A stretch of 21,745 nucleotides of DNA from positions 1 through 21,745 of the forward strand of contig JBOGEN010000212.1 in assembly GCA_050743265.1 (NCBI GenBank), written 5' to 3'. Both the position numbers and the translations under genes were made by a program. Source of the stretch: JBOGEN01 sp050743265. Lineage in GTDB: Bacteria > Actinomycetota > Actinomycetes > JBOGEN01. The notes under the pieces are model-generated. The model made no database searches. It worked only from the letters and a program-made list of their open reading frames with translations, and was not told the origin of the DNA. Positions 14,054-21,284 of this stretch are shown here, piece after piece (the stretch's first letter is position 1; every line of letters begins with the position of its first letter).

Positions 14054-14131
14054 CTACGCGTACGCGGCTCGACGGCCCGCCCGAGAACTCCCGGGCCGGC
14101 TGCCATAAAAGAACCAGCGCTCGCGTGACAC
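14054..14131 (-). CDS. Leader peptide of the aroF attenuator (Trp-Phe-Phe-Tyr)
   Basis: A 25-codon reading frame, GTG at 14131 to TAG at 14056-14054, encoding a peptide that begins MSRERWFFYGSRPGSS. Residues 6-9 are TGG TTC TTT TAT, i.e. Trp-Phe-Phe-Tyr in a row, all three aromatic end products of the shikimate pathway. Another Tyr is the second-last residue. TTT and TAT are A/T-ending codons, which are rare in this genome. The frame starts exactly 7 nt after a TACGGT -10 box, so it would be translated from the first nucleotides of the mRNA. Its stop is 17 nt before the attenuator hairpin and 90 nt before the DAHP synthase start. The expected role is ribosome stalling when charged aromatic tRNAs are scarce, changing the downstream fold so that aroF is transcribed. 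Confidence 0.8.
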   Translation of the reverse strand: MSRERWFFYGSRPGSSRAGRRAAYA

Positions 14132-14138
14132 GGTGCCC

Positions 14139-14167
14139 ACCGTAGCGGGCCCGCTCGCGGCTGTCGT
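14139..14167 (-). promoter_or_regulatory. Leaderless promoter of the aroF leader transcript
   Basis: On the minus strand ACGACA (14167-14162, sharing GACA with TTGACA), a 17-nt spacer and TACGGT (14144-14139) are followed after 7 nt by the leader-peptide GTG at 14131. The spacing puts the transcription start at the GTG itself. Confidence 0.65.
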
Positions 14168-14267
14168 CCTCGGGGGTTGCTACTGGGGGTCGCCGTGAGC
14201 GCGCGCCACGCGGTGGCCCTCCCGCCGACCCCGGGGCCCGGAGGTCGGCGGTGCCCGGTCTGGGAGG

Positions 14268-14957
14268 ATGGGCCCGTGGGTGGAGCAGGGCAACCAGGGC
14301 GTGGACGGGACCGGGGAGGGCCTCACCCCTGTGGTCGGTGACACGCACTCGCGTCCGCTGATCCCCGATGCCCTGCCGCCGGGGCAGGACCTCGCGCGTG
14401 GGTGGCCGGTCCTCCACTACGGGCCGGTGCCGCGGTTCCGCCCGCAGGCGTGGGACCTCCGCGTGTACGGGGCGACGGCGTCCGGCGAGCAGCGCACGTG
14501 GACGCACGCCGAGATGGCGCGGCTGCCCCGGACGCACGTGCAGGCGGACCTCCACTGCGTGACCCGGTTCACGGTCCGGGGCAACCACTGGGAGGGGGTG
14601 GCCACGGCCACCCTGCTCGAGGCCTTCCCGCCGGACCCCGGGGTGCGCCACGTCATGGTCTGGGCCGAGTACGGGTACGGCGCGAACCTGCGGCTCGAGG
14701 ACCTGGGGGCCAGCACCAGCCTCCTGGCGGACCGGTGCAACGGCGAACCGCTCACCGCCGAGCACGGGTTCCCGCTGCGGCTGGTCGTGCCCCACCTGTA
14801 CGCGTGGAAGGGCCCGAAGTGGGTGCGCGCCGTGGAGTACCTGCTCGAGGACCGGCGCGGCTTCTGGGAGGAGCGCGGCTACCACAACCGTGCCGACCCG
14901 TGGCGCGAGCAGCGGTACTCCTACCAGGAGGACGAAGGGGACGGCCCGCCGCTCTGA
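14268..14957 (+). CDS. Sulfite-oxidase-like molybdopterin-dependent oxidoreductase
   Basis: A 229-residue cytosolic member of the sulfite oxidase / MsrP molybdoenzyme superfamily, consisting of the molybdopterin domain alone. The motif DLHCVTRFTVRGNHWEGV contains the Cys that ligates molybdenum. VVPHLYAWKGPKWVRAVEYL and GFWEERGYHNRADPWREQRY are the conserved C-terminal signatures of the actinobacterial short form. There is no Tat signal and no dimerisation or haem domain, so its substrate is unknown. The start is uncertain: ATG 14268 is directly preceded by GGGAGG, too close for a good Shine-Dalgarno, while the in-frame GTG at 14280 is 12 nt from it. The conserved part begins near residue 30 either way. 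It is monocistronic and convergent with the transporter gene. Confidence 0.87.
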   Translation: MGPWVEQGNQGVDGTGEGLTPVVGDTHSRPLIPDALPPGQDLARGWPVLHYGPVPRFRPQAWDLRVYGATASGEQRTWTHAEMARLPRTHVQADLHCVTRFTVRGNHWEGVATATLLEAFPPDPGVRHVMVWAEYGYGANLRLEDLGASTSLLADRCNGEPLTAEHGFPLRLVVPHLYAWKGPKWVRAVEYLLEDRRGFWEERGYHNRADPWREQRYSYQEDEGDGPPL

Positions 14958-15012
14958 GGTGAGGGCGCCCCGGAGGCTCGGCGGTTGACGGGGCTCACGG
15001 GGTTCAGGCGGC

Positions 15013-15897
15013 TCACGGTGCGGACGGGTGGGCCACCTGCGCCTCGGCCCCGCGTCGCGGGCCCAGCTCGGCCAGGTACATGGCCGCGAGCACGAGCGGG
15101 GCGCCGACCGCGAGTCGTACGGTCACCGACTCGCCTCCGAGCAGGACGGCGAACAGCCCGGCGAACACCGGCTCCATCGTCATGATGATCGCGGCGCGGG
15201 TCGGGCTCATGTGCCCCTGCGCCCACGTCTGGAGCAGCATCGCGAGCGCGCCCGCCACCACCGCCGTGTACGCGACAGCGACCCACGCTCCCGCGTCCGG
15301 AGGCGCGTCGAGGCCGCCGGGTGCGGCCCCGACCGCGCATACGACGGCGATCGTCGCCATCTGCACGACCGCCAGACCGTACGCGTCCCGTCCGGCCGCC
15401 CACCGGCCCAGGCCGAGGATGTGCAGCGCGTAGAAGAGCGCGGCGACCAGCGTGAGGGTCTCGCCGTACCCGACGGAGAGGCCGCGGAGCGAGAGCACGG
15501 CGAGCCCGGCGGTCGCCAGGCCCACCGCCACCCAGCCGACGGGCCCGACCCGTTGGTGCAGCAGCAGCCCGGCGATGAGCGGGGTGAGCACCACGTACAT
15601 GCCGGTGACGAACCCGGACACGGAGGCGTCCGTGTGCTGGAGCCCGACCGTCTGCAGGATCTGGGCGAGGCCGTACGCGACGCCGAGGACCACTCCGGCT
15701 CGCCGGTCCCGCGGGGACAACCGCCGCACCGCACCGGGCCTGACCAGGGCCAGCACCACCGCAGCCAGCGCGAAGCGCACCGCGAGGAAGTCGGCCACCG
15801 GCATGCGGGCGACGACGTCCTTGATGAGCGGGAACGTCGAGCCCCAGGCGGCCGTCACGCCGAGAAGCGCAAGCGTGGCGAGCGCGGCGTTCGACAC
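15013..15897 (-). CDS. EamA/DMT-family transporter
   Basis: A 294-residue integral membrane protein with about ten hydrophobic segments in two EamA repeats. The first repeat includes AAWGSTFPLIKDVVARMP and ADFLAVRFALAAVVLAL; the second contains MSPTRAAIIMTMEPVFAGLFAVLLGGE, the typical AAxxxxLEPVxA-like signature. The family exports metabolites or drugs with the membrane gradient, and the substrate cannot be inferred. I choose GTG 15897 because GGGGAGG lies 6 nt upstream and the first helix follows shortly. An in-frame GTG at 15942 overlaps the nfo stop (GTGA) and would add 15 basic residues. It is the last gene of the kinase-nfo cluster. Confidence 0.9.
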   Translation of the reverse strand: MSNAALATLALLGVTAAWGSTFPLIKDVVARMPVADFLAVRFALAAVVLALVRPGAVRRLSPRDRRAGVVLGVAYGLAQILQTVGLQHTDASVSGFVTGMYVVLTPLIAGLLLHQRVGPVGWVAVGLATAGLAVLSLRGLSVGYGETLTLVAALFYALHILGLGRWAAGRDAYGLAVVQMATIAVVCAVGAAPGGLDAPPDAGAWVAVAYTAVVAGALAMLLQTWAQGHMSPTRAAIIMTMEPVFAGLFAVLLGGESVTVRLAVGAPLVLAAMYLAELGPRRGAEAQVAHPSAP

Positions 15898-15938
15898 CGG
15901 TGGCCTCCCCGTCAGGCTCCGGAGCCGACCTGCCCCGG

Positions 15939-16799
15939 TCACGGTGTCCTCAGCCGCTTGAGCAGGGCGACGTCCTCGCGGTGGCCCTCGGCCCCACCGG
16001 GGGTCTCCACCAGGACGGGGGCGTCGCGGACTGCCGGATGGGCGAGGAGCGCGACGAACGGGTCGGTGCCGAGGTGGCCCCGACCGATCCGCTCGTGCCG
16101 GTCACGCCGGGAGGCGAGCGGGTCCTTCGAGTCGTTCGCGTGGACGAGTCGGAGCCGCCCGGACCCGGCGACCTCGGTCAGGGTGTCGAGCATCTGCCCG
16201 ACGCCTCCGGGTGCGGTGAGGTCGTGCCCGGCGGCGAACGCGTGGCAGGAGTCGAGGCAGACGCCCACCCGCGGGTGCCGGTCCACGGCGTCGAGGTAGG
16301 GGCCCAGGTCCTCCACGGTGGCGCACAGCGACCCGCCCAGTCCGGCGGTGGGCTCGAGGAGAAGGTCCGGCCCGTCGTCCGGGAGCGCGTCGAGGATTGG
16401 CCGGAGGACGTCCGAGACCTGGCGCAGGGCCGGGACGCGCCGCTCCTCGTCCACCGCGGACCCGGTGTGCAGGACGACTCCGCGTGCGCCGAGTGCCGCG
16501 GCCCGGGTGAGGGTGTACGCGACCGAGGCGGCCGACAGCTCGACGGTCGCGAGCACGGGGGAACCGAGGTTCACGAGGTACGGCGCGTGGACGAACACCG
16601 GTGTGCCCGACGCCGCGCAGCCGGCCCGGAACGCGGCGTCCTCGCGAGGGTCGCCGGCGGCCTGGGCCCACCCGCGCGGGTTGGACACGAACACCTGCAC
16701 CGCCTCGGCCCCGACGTCGGCCGCGTACCGCAGGCCCCGACGGGCGAGGCCTCCGGACGTGGGCACGTGGGCCCCGACGAGGGGGCGGGGCGAGGTCAT
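15939..16799 (-). CDS. nfo: Deoxyribonuclease IV (AP endonuclease family 2)
   Basis: A 286-residue TIM-barrel, zinc-dependent endonuclease that cuts DNA 5' to abasic sites in base-excision repair. Signatures are VGAHVPTSGG at the start, FVHAPYLVNLGSP, LLLEPTAG with the metal-binding Glu, CLDSCHAFAAGHD, and LVHANDSKDPLASRRDRHERIGRGHLG near the C terminus, all in family order. The ATG at 16799 lies 10 nt after the kinase stop with no obvious Shine-Dalgarno, so translation probably depends on coupling to the kinase gene. Co-transcription with a PASTA kinase is a matter of neighbourhood; no functional link is shown. Confidence 0.95.
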   Translation of the reverse strand: MTSPRPLVGAHVPTSGGLARRGLRYAADVGAEAVQVFVSNPRGWAQAAGDPREDAAFRAGCAASGTPVFVHAPYLVNLGSPVLATVELSAASVAYTLTRAAALGARGVVLHTGSAVDEERRVPALRQVSDVLRPILDALPDDGPDLLLEPTAGLGGSLCATVEDLGPYLDAVDRHPRVGVCLDSCHAFAAGHDLTAPGGVGQMLDTLTEVAGSGRLRLVHANDSKDPLASRRDRHERIGRGHLGTDPFVALLAHPAVRDAPVLVETPGGAEGHREDVALLKRLRTP

Positions 16800-16809
16800 G
16801 GAGCCCGGG

Positions 16810-18738
16810 CTAGAAGACGTACAGCGTGATCGTCGTCCCGTGCGGGTGCTCTTCGCCCGCCCCGGGGGACTGACGGAGCACGTTGCCAGGTCCGCCAGGC
16901 CAGCTCTGCACGTCGACCGCGAACCCGGCGGACTCCAGGGTCTGCTGGGCCGCGTCCACGTGCTGCCCGGTCACGTCGGGCACGGCGAACAGCTGCGGCC
17001 CGCGGCTCACCACGAGCGTGACCGTGGAGCCCTTGCCGATCGTGCGCCCGGGCGCCGGGCGGTGCCCGGCGACGAGACCCGCGGCCACGCTGTCGGAGTA
17101 CTGCTCCGTGACCTTCGCCTCCATGCCCAGCGCGGCGAGCCGGGCCACCGCGTCGTCCTTGGCCAGGTTGCGCAGGTCGGGGAGCTGCACGGGCTCCGGG
17201 CCCCGGCTGATCACGAGCCGGATCGGTGTGTCCCGCCGGACCTCGGTGCCCGGCTTCGGTGTGGCGCTGATGACGTGGTCCTTGGAGACCTCGCTGCTCC
17301 ACTCGAGCGTGGTGCCCCCGACGGTGAGGTTGGTCCGCTCGAGCAGACGCTCGGCCGCCCCCAGCTTCTTGCCCTCGATCTCGGGGACGTCGTAACGCTC
17401 CTTGCCCTTGGACAGCACGAGGGTGACCTCGTCGCCGCGGACGACCCGTTCGCCAGGGCCCGGGTCCGTCGCCACCACGCGGCCGGGGGGCACGGTCTCG
17501 CTGAACGCCGGCTTGCCGAGGTGCACCTCGAGGTCGGCGGCGAGGAGCCGCTCCACCGCGACGGCCTTCGTACGCTGGAGCACGTCGGGCGTGTCCGTGT
17601 ACCGGCCACTGCCGAGCCACCACGCCGCGAGGCCGACCAGGAGCGCCAGCACGAGGACGCCGACGAGGGCGAGGCGTCCCGGCCTGCGGTCGCGCACGCT
17701 GCGGCGTACGCGGCGCGACCGTGTCGGCGTGGCGGACGTGTCGCCGGTGTCCTCCCCGAGGGTGTCCTCCCCGTCGGTGTCGGCGACCTCGGACTCGCCA
17801 CCCACGGGGACGACGAGCGTGTTGCGTACCGGCGACTCGGTCGGCGGGACGAGAGCCCCCGACCCGCCCGCGTCGAGCTCCTCCGCGGGCAGGTTGGCGC
17901 GCGCGCGCACCACCTCGGCGTGGAAGGCGCCGGCATCGGCTGGTCGCTGGTCAGGGTCGCGGCGCGTCGCGTGGTCGACGAGGGCGTCCACCGCCGCCGG
18001 CAGGCCACCGACGCGCGAGGACGGGGCAGGCACGTCGGAGTGCACGTGCTGGTATGCCACGGCGAGGGGGGTCTCGCCCGCGTGCGGTGGAGCCCCGGTG
18101 AGCATCTCGAAGAGCAGGATGCCGCCCGCGTACACGTCGGACCGGGCGTCGGCGACACCGCGGACGACCTGCTCGGGGGAGAGGTAGGAGACGGTGCCGA
18201 TGAGCACGCCGGTGCCGCGCGTGACCGACGACACGGACGAGACGACGCGTGCGAGGCCGAAGTCGGCGACCTTGATGCGGCCGTCGTCGGCGAGGAGCAC
18301 GTTCTCCGGCTTGACGTCGCGATGGACGATCCCCGCGTAGTGCGCCGCGCCGAGCGCGGCCAGCACCGGCTCGAGGACGCTGAACGCCTCGCGGGGGGTC
18401 AGCGGGCCCCGGTCGTCCAGGAGGTCACGGAGCGTGCGCCCCTCGACGTACTCCATGGCGAGGTAGACGTGCCCGTCGTCCGCGCCCTGGTCGAAGACGG
18501 CGACGACGTTGGGGTGTGAGAGGCGGGCGGTGGAGCGGGCCTCGCGGATGAAGCGGGAGACGAACTCGTCGTCGTCGGCGAGGCCCGGGTGCATGACCTT
18601 GAGCGCGACCATGCGGTCGAGGCGCTCGTCCAGCGCGAGGTAGACGGTGGCCATGCCCCCGCGCGCCAGACGCGACTCGACCCGGTACCTGCTATCGAGC
18701 AGGCACCCTACGAGAGGGTCGGAGAGGGTCGCGTCCAC
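16810..18738 (-). CDS. Ser/Thr protein kinase with four extracellular PASTA domains
   Basis: A 642-residue PknB-type receptor kinase. The cytoplasmic kinase domain (about 18-275) has the glycine loop ARGGMATVY, Lys47, Glu66, HRDVKPEN with Asp141, and DFG with Asp159, so it should be active; the activation loop is rich in Ser/Thr. An acidic and then basic juxtamembrane linker leads to one transmembrane helix (LALVGVLVLALLVGLAAWW, about 352-372). Four PASTA repeats follow to the C terminus, the last with VPDVTGQHVDAAQQTLESAGF and ending in TLYVF. PASTA domains bind muropeptides or lipid II and regulate cell-wall growth. It is separate from the cell-division pknA-pknB-rodA-pbpA locus, so it is a paralogue rather than PknB itself. 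The GTG start at 18738 follows TACACT by 8 nt. Confidence 0.95.
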   Translation of the reverse strand: MDATLSDPLVGCLLDSRYRVESRLARGGMATVYLALDERLDRMVALKVMHPGLADDDEFVSRFIREARSTARLSHPNVVAVFDQGADDGHVYLAMEYVEGRTLRDLLDDRGPLTPREAFSVLEPVLAALGAAHYAGIVHRDVKPENVLLADDGRIKVADFGLARVVSSVSSVTRGTGVLIGTVSYLSPEQVVRGVADARSDVYAGGILLFEMLTGAPPHAGETPLAVAYQHVHSDVPAPSSRVGGLPAAVDALVDHATRRDPDQRPADAGAFHAEVVRARANLPAEELDAGGSGALVPPTESPVRNTLVVPVGGESEVADTDGEDTLGEDTGDTSATPTRSRRVRRSVRDRRPGRLALVGVLVLALLVGLAAWWLGSGRYTDTPDVLQRTKAVAVERLLAADLEVHLGKPAFSETVPPGRVVATDPGPGERVVRGDEVTLVLSKGKERYDVPEIEGKKLGAAERLLERTNLTVGGTTLEWSSEVSKDHVISATPKPGTEVRRDTPIRLVISRGPEPVQLPDLRNLAKDDAVARLAALGMEAKVTEQYSDSVAAGLVAGHRPAPGRTIGKGSTVTLVVSRGPQLFAVPDVTGQHVDAAQQTLESAGFAVDVQSWPGGPGNVLRQSPGAGEEHPHGTTITLYVF

Positions 18739-18746
18739 GTCAGGCG

Positions 18747-18752
18747 AGTGTA
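18747..18752 (-). promoter_or_regulatory. -10 box of a leaderless promoter for the kinase operon
   Basis: TACACT on the minus strand lies 8 nt before the GTG start of the PASTA kinase, with no Shine-Dalgarno between. The -35 is poor. A small CCCGGG/CCCGGG hairpin at 18772-18791 just upstream may end the thiG transcript. Confidence 0.5.
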
Positions 18753-18824
18753 CGGGGAATGCCGCAATGATCCCGGGAGGTGGTGCCCGGGGTCGCGGGA
18801 CGCGCCCGCCGGCGGCTGACGGCG

Positions 18825-19670
18825 CTAGATATCCGCTCTGCCCGCATGGGGAGAGGACGCCTCAGCGTACAGGCGGCGCGGGATCCGGCCGGCGCGGCGC
18901 GCCAAGCGGCCCGCCTCGACGCCCTTGCGCATCGCCTCGGCCATCAGCGCCGGGGACTGCGCGCGCGTGACCGACGTCGCGAGCAGGACCGCGTCACAGC
19001 CCAGCTCCATCGCGAGCGCGGCGTCACTCGCCGTGCCCACGCCCGCGTCCAGGATCACCGGTACACCGGCCTGCTCGACGACCAGCGAGAGGTTGTGCGG
19101 GTTGCGGATGCCCAGGCCGGACCCGATGGGCGAGCCCAGCGGCATCACCGCAGCGCAGCCGACCTCCTCGAGCCGGCGAGCGAGGACGGGGTCGTCGTTC
19201 GTGTACGGCAGTACGACGAACCCGTCGTCCACCAGGCGCTCCGCGGCGTCGAGGGTCTCCACCGGGTCGGGCAGCAGGGTGTGCTCGTCCGCGATCACCT
19301 CGAGCTTGACCCAGTCGGTCTCCAGCGCCTCGCGGGCCAGCTGCGCGGTGAGCACGGCCTCACCCGCGGTGAAGCACCCGGCCGTGTTCGGCAGCAGGCG
19401 GATGCCGTGGCGTCGCAGCACGTCGAGCAGCGACCCCTTCGCCGACGGGTCGACACGACGCATCGCCACGGTGGTGAGCGACGTCCCGGAGGCCAGCAGT
19501 GCCTCCTCCATGACCTCGATGCTCGGCGCGCCCCCGGTGCCCATGACGAGGCGGGACGGGAGGTTCTCGCCGGCAAGGACGAACGGGTCGTCCGTCGGCA
19601 CGCCGGCGGAGGCGGGCGGCACCGTGGTCCCGCGCGGCGCCGTGGTGGTCGGGGGGGTCATCGGGGTCAT
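18825..19670 (-). CDS. thiG: Thiazole synthase ThiG
   Basis: A 281-residue TIM-barrel enzyme that assembles the thiazole phosphate of thiamine from deoxyxylulose 5-phosphate, dehydroglycine and ThiS-thiocarboxylate. Recognisable segments are SRLVMGTGGAPSIEVMEEAL, TVAMRRVD, LLPNTAGCFTAGEAV, WVKLEVIADEHTLLPD with the Schiff-base Lys, VLPYTNDDPVLARRLEEVGCAAVMPLGSPIGSGLGI and VPVILDAGVGTASDAALAMELG. The first 25 residues are a Thr/Pro-rich extension. Two ATG codons (19670, 19661) are possible; 19670 has GGAG 4 nt upstream. It is the last gene of the riboswitch-controlled thiO-thiS-thiG unit, 63 nt after thiS. Confidence 0.96.
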   Translation of the reverse strand: MTPMTPPTTTAPRGTTVPPASAGVPTDDPFVLAGENLPSRLVMGTGGAPSIEVMEEALLASGTSLTTVAMRRVDPSAKGSLLDVLRRHGIRLLPNTAGCFTAGEAVLTAQLAREALETDWVKLEVIADEHTLLPDPVETLDAAERLVDDGFVVLPYTNDDPVLARRLEEVGCAAVMPLGSPIGSGLGIRNPHNLSLVVEQAGVPVILDAGVGTASDAALAMELGCDAVLLATSVTRAQSPALMAEAMRKGVEAGRLARRAGRIPRRLYAEASSPHAGRADI

Positions 19671-19733
19671 TCCTCTCCGGTTCGGCAGGGCTCGTCTGGT
19701 CGGCCTGTTCGTCGGTTCGTCGGCACGCCCGGG

Positions 19734-19943
19734 TCAGCCGCCGGCGACAGCGGTGAGCACCTCGACCCGGTCGTGGTCGACGAGCACGGTCGCGGCCCAG
19801 TCCGCTCGCGGCACGACGGAGCCGTTGACGGCGACCGCGACGCCCCGTTCCCGGCCGGGTGCGACCTCGGCAACCGCGTCGGCCACCGTCGCCCCCATGT
19901 CGAGGGGCCGGGGCCTGCCGTTGACGGTGACGGTGACGGTCAC
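19734..19943 (-). CDS. thiS: Sulfur carrier protein ThiS
   Basis: A 69-residue beta-grasp protein ending in Gly-Gly, the C terminus that is adenylated and converted to the thiocarboxylate delivering sulfur to ThiG. It begins MTVTVTVNGRPRPL and contains VAVAVNGSVVPRADWA, typical of ThiS. The GTG start overlaps the thiO stop in a GTGA junction and has GGAGGTG 5 nt upstream, so both coupling and independent initiation are possible. Its place between thiO and thiG confirms the call. Confidence 0.94.
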   Translation of the reverse strand: MTVTVTVNGRPRPLDMGATVADAVAEVAPGRERGVAVAVNGSVVPRADWAATVLVDHDRVEVLTAVAGG

Positions 19944-21127
19944 GGGAACACCTCCAGGGCGGCGAACCGCGACGGGGCGAACGGCTCGGCGTACGAGGGC
20001 AGCGCACCCGTGGTGACCACGTCGGCGATCGCGTCCGCGGTCACCGCGGCGAGCAGGATGCCGTTCCGGTAGTGGCCGGTGGCGAGCACGAGGCCGTCCA
20101 ACGGCGACGGGCCGAGGACCGGGGCGTTGTCCGGGGAGCCGGGGCGCAGGCCGGCGTGCGTCTCGACGAGGGTGAGCTCGGTCACCCCGGGGAGCAGCGT
20201 GCGCGCGTCCCGCAGCAGGTCGTACACCCCGCCCGCGGTGACCGTGGTGTCGAAACCGAGCTCCTCGACGGTTCCGCCGACGACGACCTCGCCGTCCTCG
20301 CGCGGGACGAGGTAGACCCCCGACCCGCGGACCAGCCCCCGCACCGTCCGGGTGACGAACGGCCGATCCGGGTGCGTACGCAGCCGGAGGATCTGCCCCT
20401 TGACCGGGCGGATCGGCGGCAGCGCCTCCGGCGGCAGGCCGGGGAGGCGGCCGGACCAGCAGCCCGCAGCCAGAACGAGAGTGCCGGTGTCCAGCGTGTC
20501 CCCGTCGTCGAGCCGGACGCCGCGCACCCGGTCTCCGTCGGTGACGACCTCCACCGCATGCGACCTGCGCAGCGTGACGCCGCTGCGCTCGCCCGCCCCG
20601 AGGAGGGCGGCGGTGAGGCGGCGGTTGTCCACCGAGTGGTCCCCCGGGACGAGCAGCCCGCCGCGGACGCTCGGCGTGAGCATCGGCTCGAGCCTGCGGC
20701 ACTCGCGTCCGGTCAGCGCGGCGGTCTCGAGGCCCAGCGCCGTCTGGAACGTGCGGAGGTCCTCGAGGACGGCCTTGTCGTCGGTGTCGAGCGCGACCGC
20801 GAGCGTGCCCGTCTCGCGGTAGCCCGGGGAGAGTCCCGACGCCTCGGCCAGCTCGGCGGCGAACGCGGCGTACCCGCGGGCCGCACGCAGCGTGAGGTCG
20901 AGCAGGCGTTCCTCGCCGTAGTGCACCTCGGTGACCGGGGCCAGCATGCCCGCGGCGGCGAACGAGGCGCCCTCGCCCGGCGTGGGGTCGACCACGGTGA
21001 CGCCGAGGCCACGCTGCGCGAGGCGCCAGGCCACGGCCAGTCCGATGACGCCGCCGCCGAGGACGACAGTGTCCCGCGAGGCGTTCCGCGCGCCGTCCCG
21101 TGGGACGCCGGCGGTGTGGGTGGGCAC
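19940..21127 (-). CDS. thiO: Glycine oxidase ThiO
   Basis: A 395-residue FAD enzyme of the D-amino-acid oxidase family, oxidising glycine to the iminoacetate used by ThiG. Near the N terminus TVVLGGGVIGLAVAWRLAQRG is the dinucleotide-binding fold, followed by GASFAAAGMLAP. Near the C terminus VETHAGLRPGSPDNAPVLG and VLATGHYRNGILLA are the conserved substrate/FAD motifs. I choose GTG 21127 because AAGGGAG ends 8 nt before it; this is the 3' strand of the TPP riboswitch core. The in-frame ATG at 21151 is part of the conserved riboswitch sequence and cannot be the start. First gene of the thiO-thiS-thiG operon. Confidence 0.94.
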   Translation of the reverse strand: MPTHTAGVPRDGARNASRDTVVLGGGVIGLAVAWRLAQRGLGVTVVDPTPGEGASFAAAGMLAPVTEVHYGEERLLDLTLRAARGYAAFAAELAEASGLSPGYRETGTLAVALDTDDKAVLEDLRTFQTALGLETAALTGRECRRLEPMLTPSVRGGLLVPGDHSVDNRRLTAALLGAGERSGVTLRRSHAVEVVTDGDRVRGVRLDDGDTLDTGTLVLAAGCWSGRLPGLPPEALPPIRPVKGQILRLRTHPDRPFVTRTVRGLVRGSGVYLVPREDGEVVVGGTVEELGFDTTVTAGGVYDLLRDARTLLPGVTELTLVETHAGLRPGSPDNAPVLGPSPLDGLVLATGHYRNGILLAAVTADAIADVVTTGALPSYAEPFAPSRFAALEVFP

Positions 21128-21228
21128 CGGGGTCACTCCCTTCGCCGGCATTACCCGGATCAGGTGCTGCGGTCGGGGGCTCTCAGCCCGCCCTCTCAGC
21201 CCGGTGTCACCGGGCTCCCGCGTACCCC
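21128..21228 (-). ncRNA. TPP riboswitch (THI element)
   Basis: On the minus strand the conserved core reads CTGAGAG, then ACCTGATCCGGGTAATGCCG (start of the pyrophosphate-sensing half), then GCGAAGGGAG. A P3 stem CCCGGT/ACCGGG lies before the CTGAGAG. The closing P1 can be formed by GGGGT (21228-21224) and ACCCC (21133-21129). The AAGGGAG at 21142-21136 doubles as the thiO Shine-Dalgarno and the P1 strand abuts the GTG, so TPP binding would block translation initiation. A -10-like TACGCT on the minus strand (21237-21232) places the RNA start at the first riboswitch bases. Two CTGAGAG copies are present in a 13-bp tandem duplication. Confidence 0.95.
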
Positions 21229-21272
21229 TCCAGCGTAACCCCGGCGCGTACGCGGTCGCCGTGGGCGCCGCC

Positions 21273-21278
21273 TAGCCT
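21273..21278 (+). promoter_or_regulatory. -10 box of a leaderless promoter for the oxidoreductase
   Basis: TAGCCT is followed by 6 nt and the GTG at 21285, with no Shine-Dalgarno. The 56-bp gap between this start and the riboswitch therefore holds two divergent promoters. Confidence 0.5.
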
Positions 21279-21284
21279 CGCCCC

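Noticed and set aside
12908..14885. Minus-strand coding frame continuing from upstream through ATG 14105 into the aroF leader
   Set aside because: The frame runs through the hairpin and lacks protein-like composition. The GTG frame at 14131 with WFFY, its stop and the promoter spacing is the coherent reading.
21149..21151. ATG as start of ThiO
   Set aside because: It is part of the invariant TPP riboswitch core (TAATGCC); the Shine-Dalgarno lies downstream of it.
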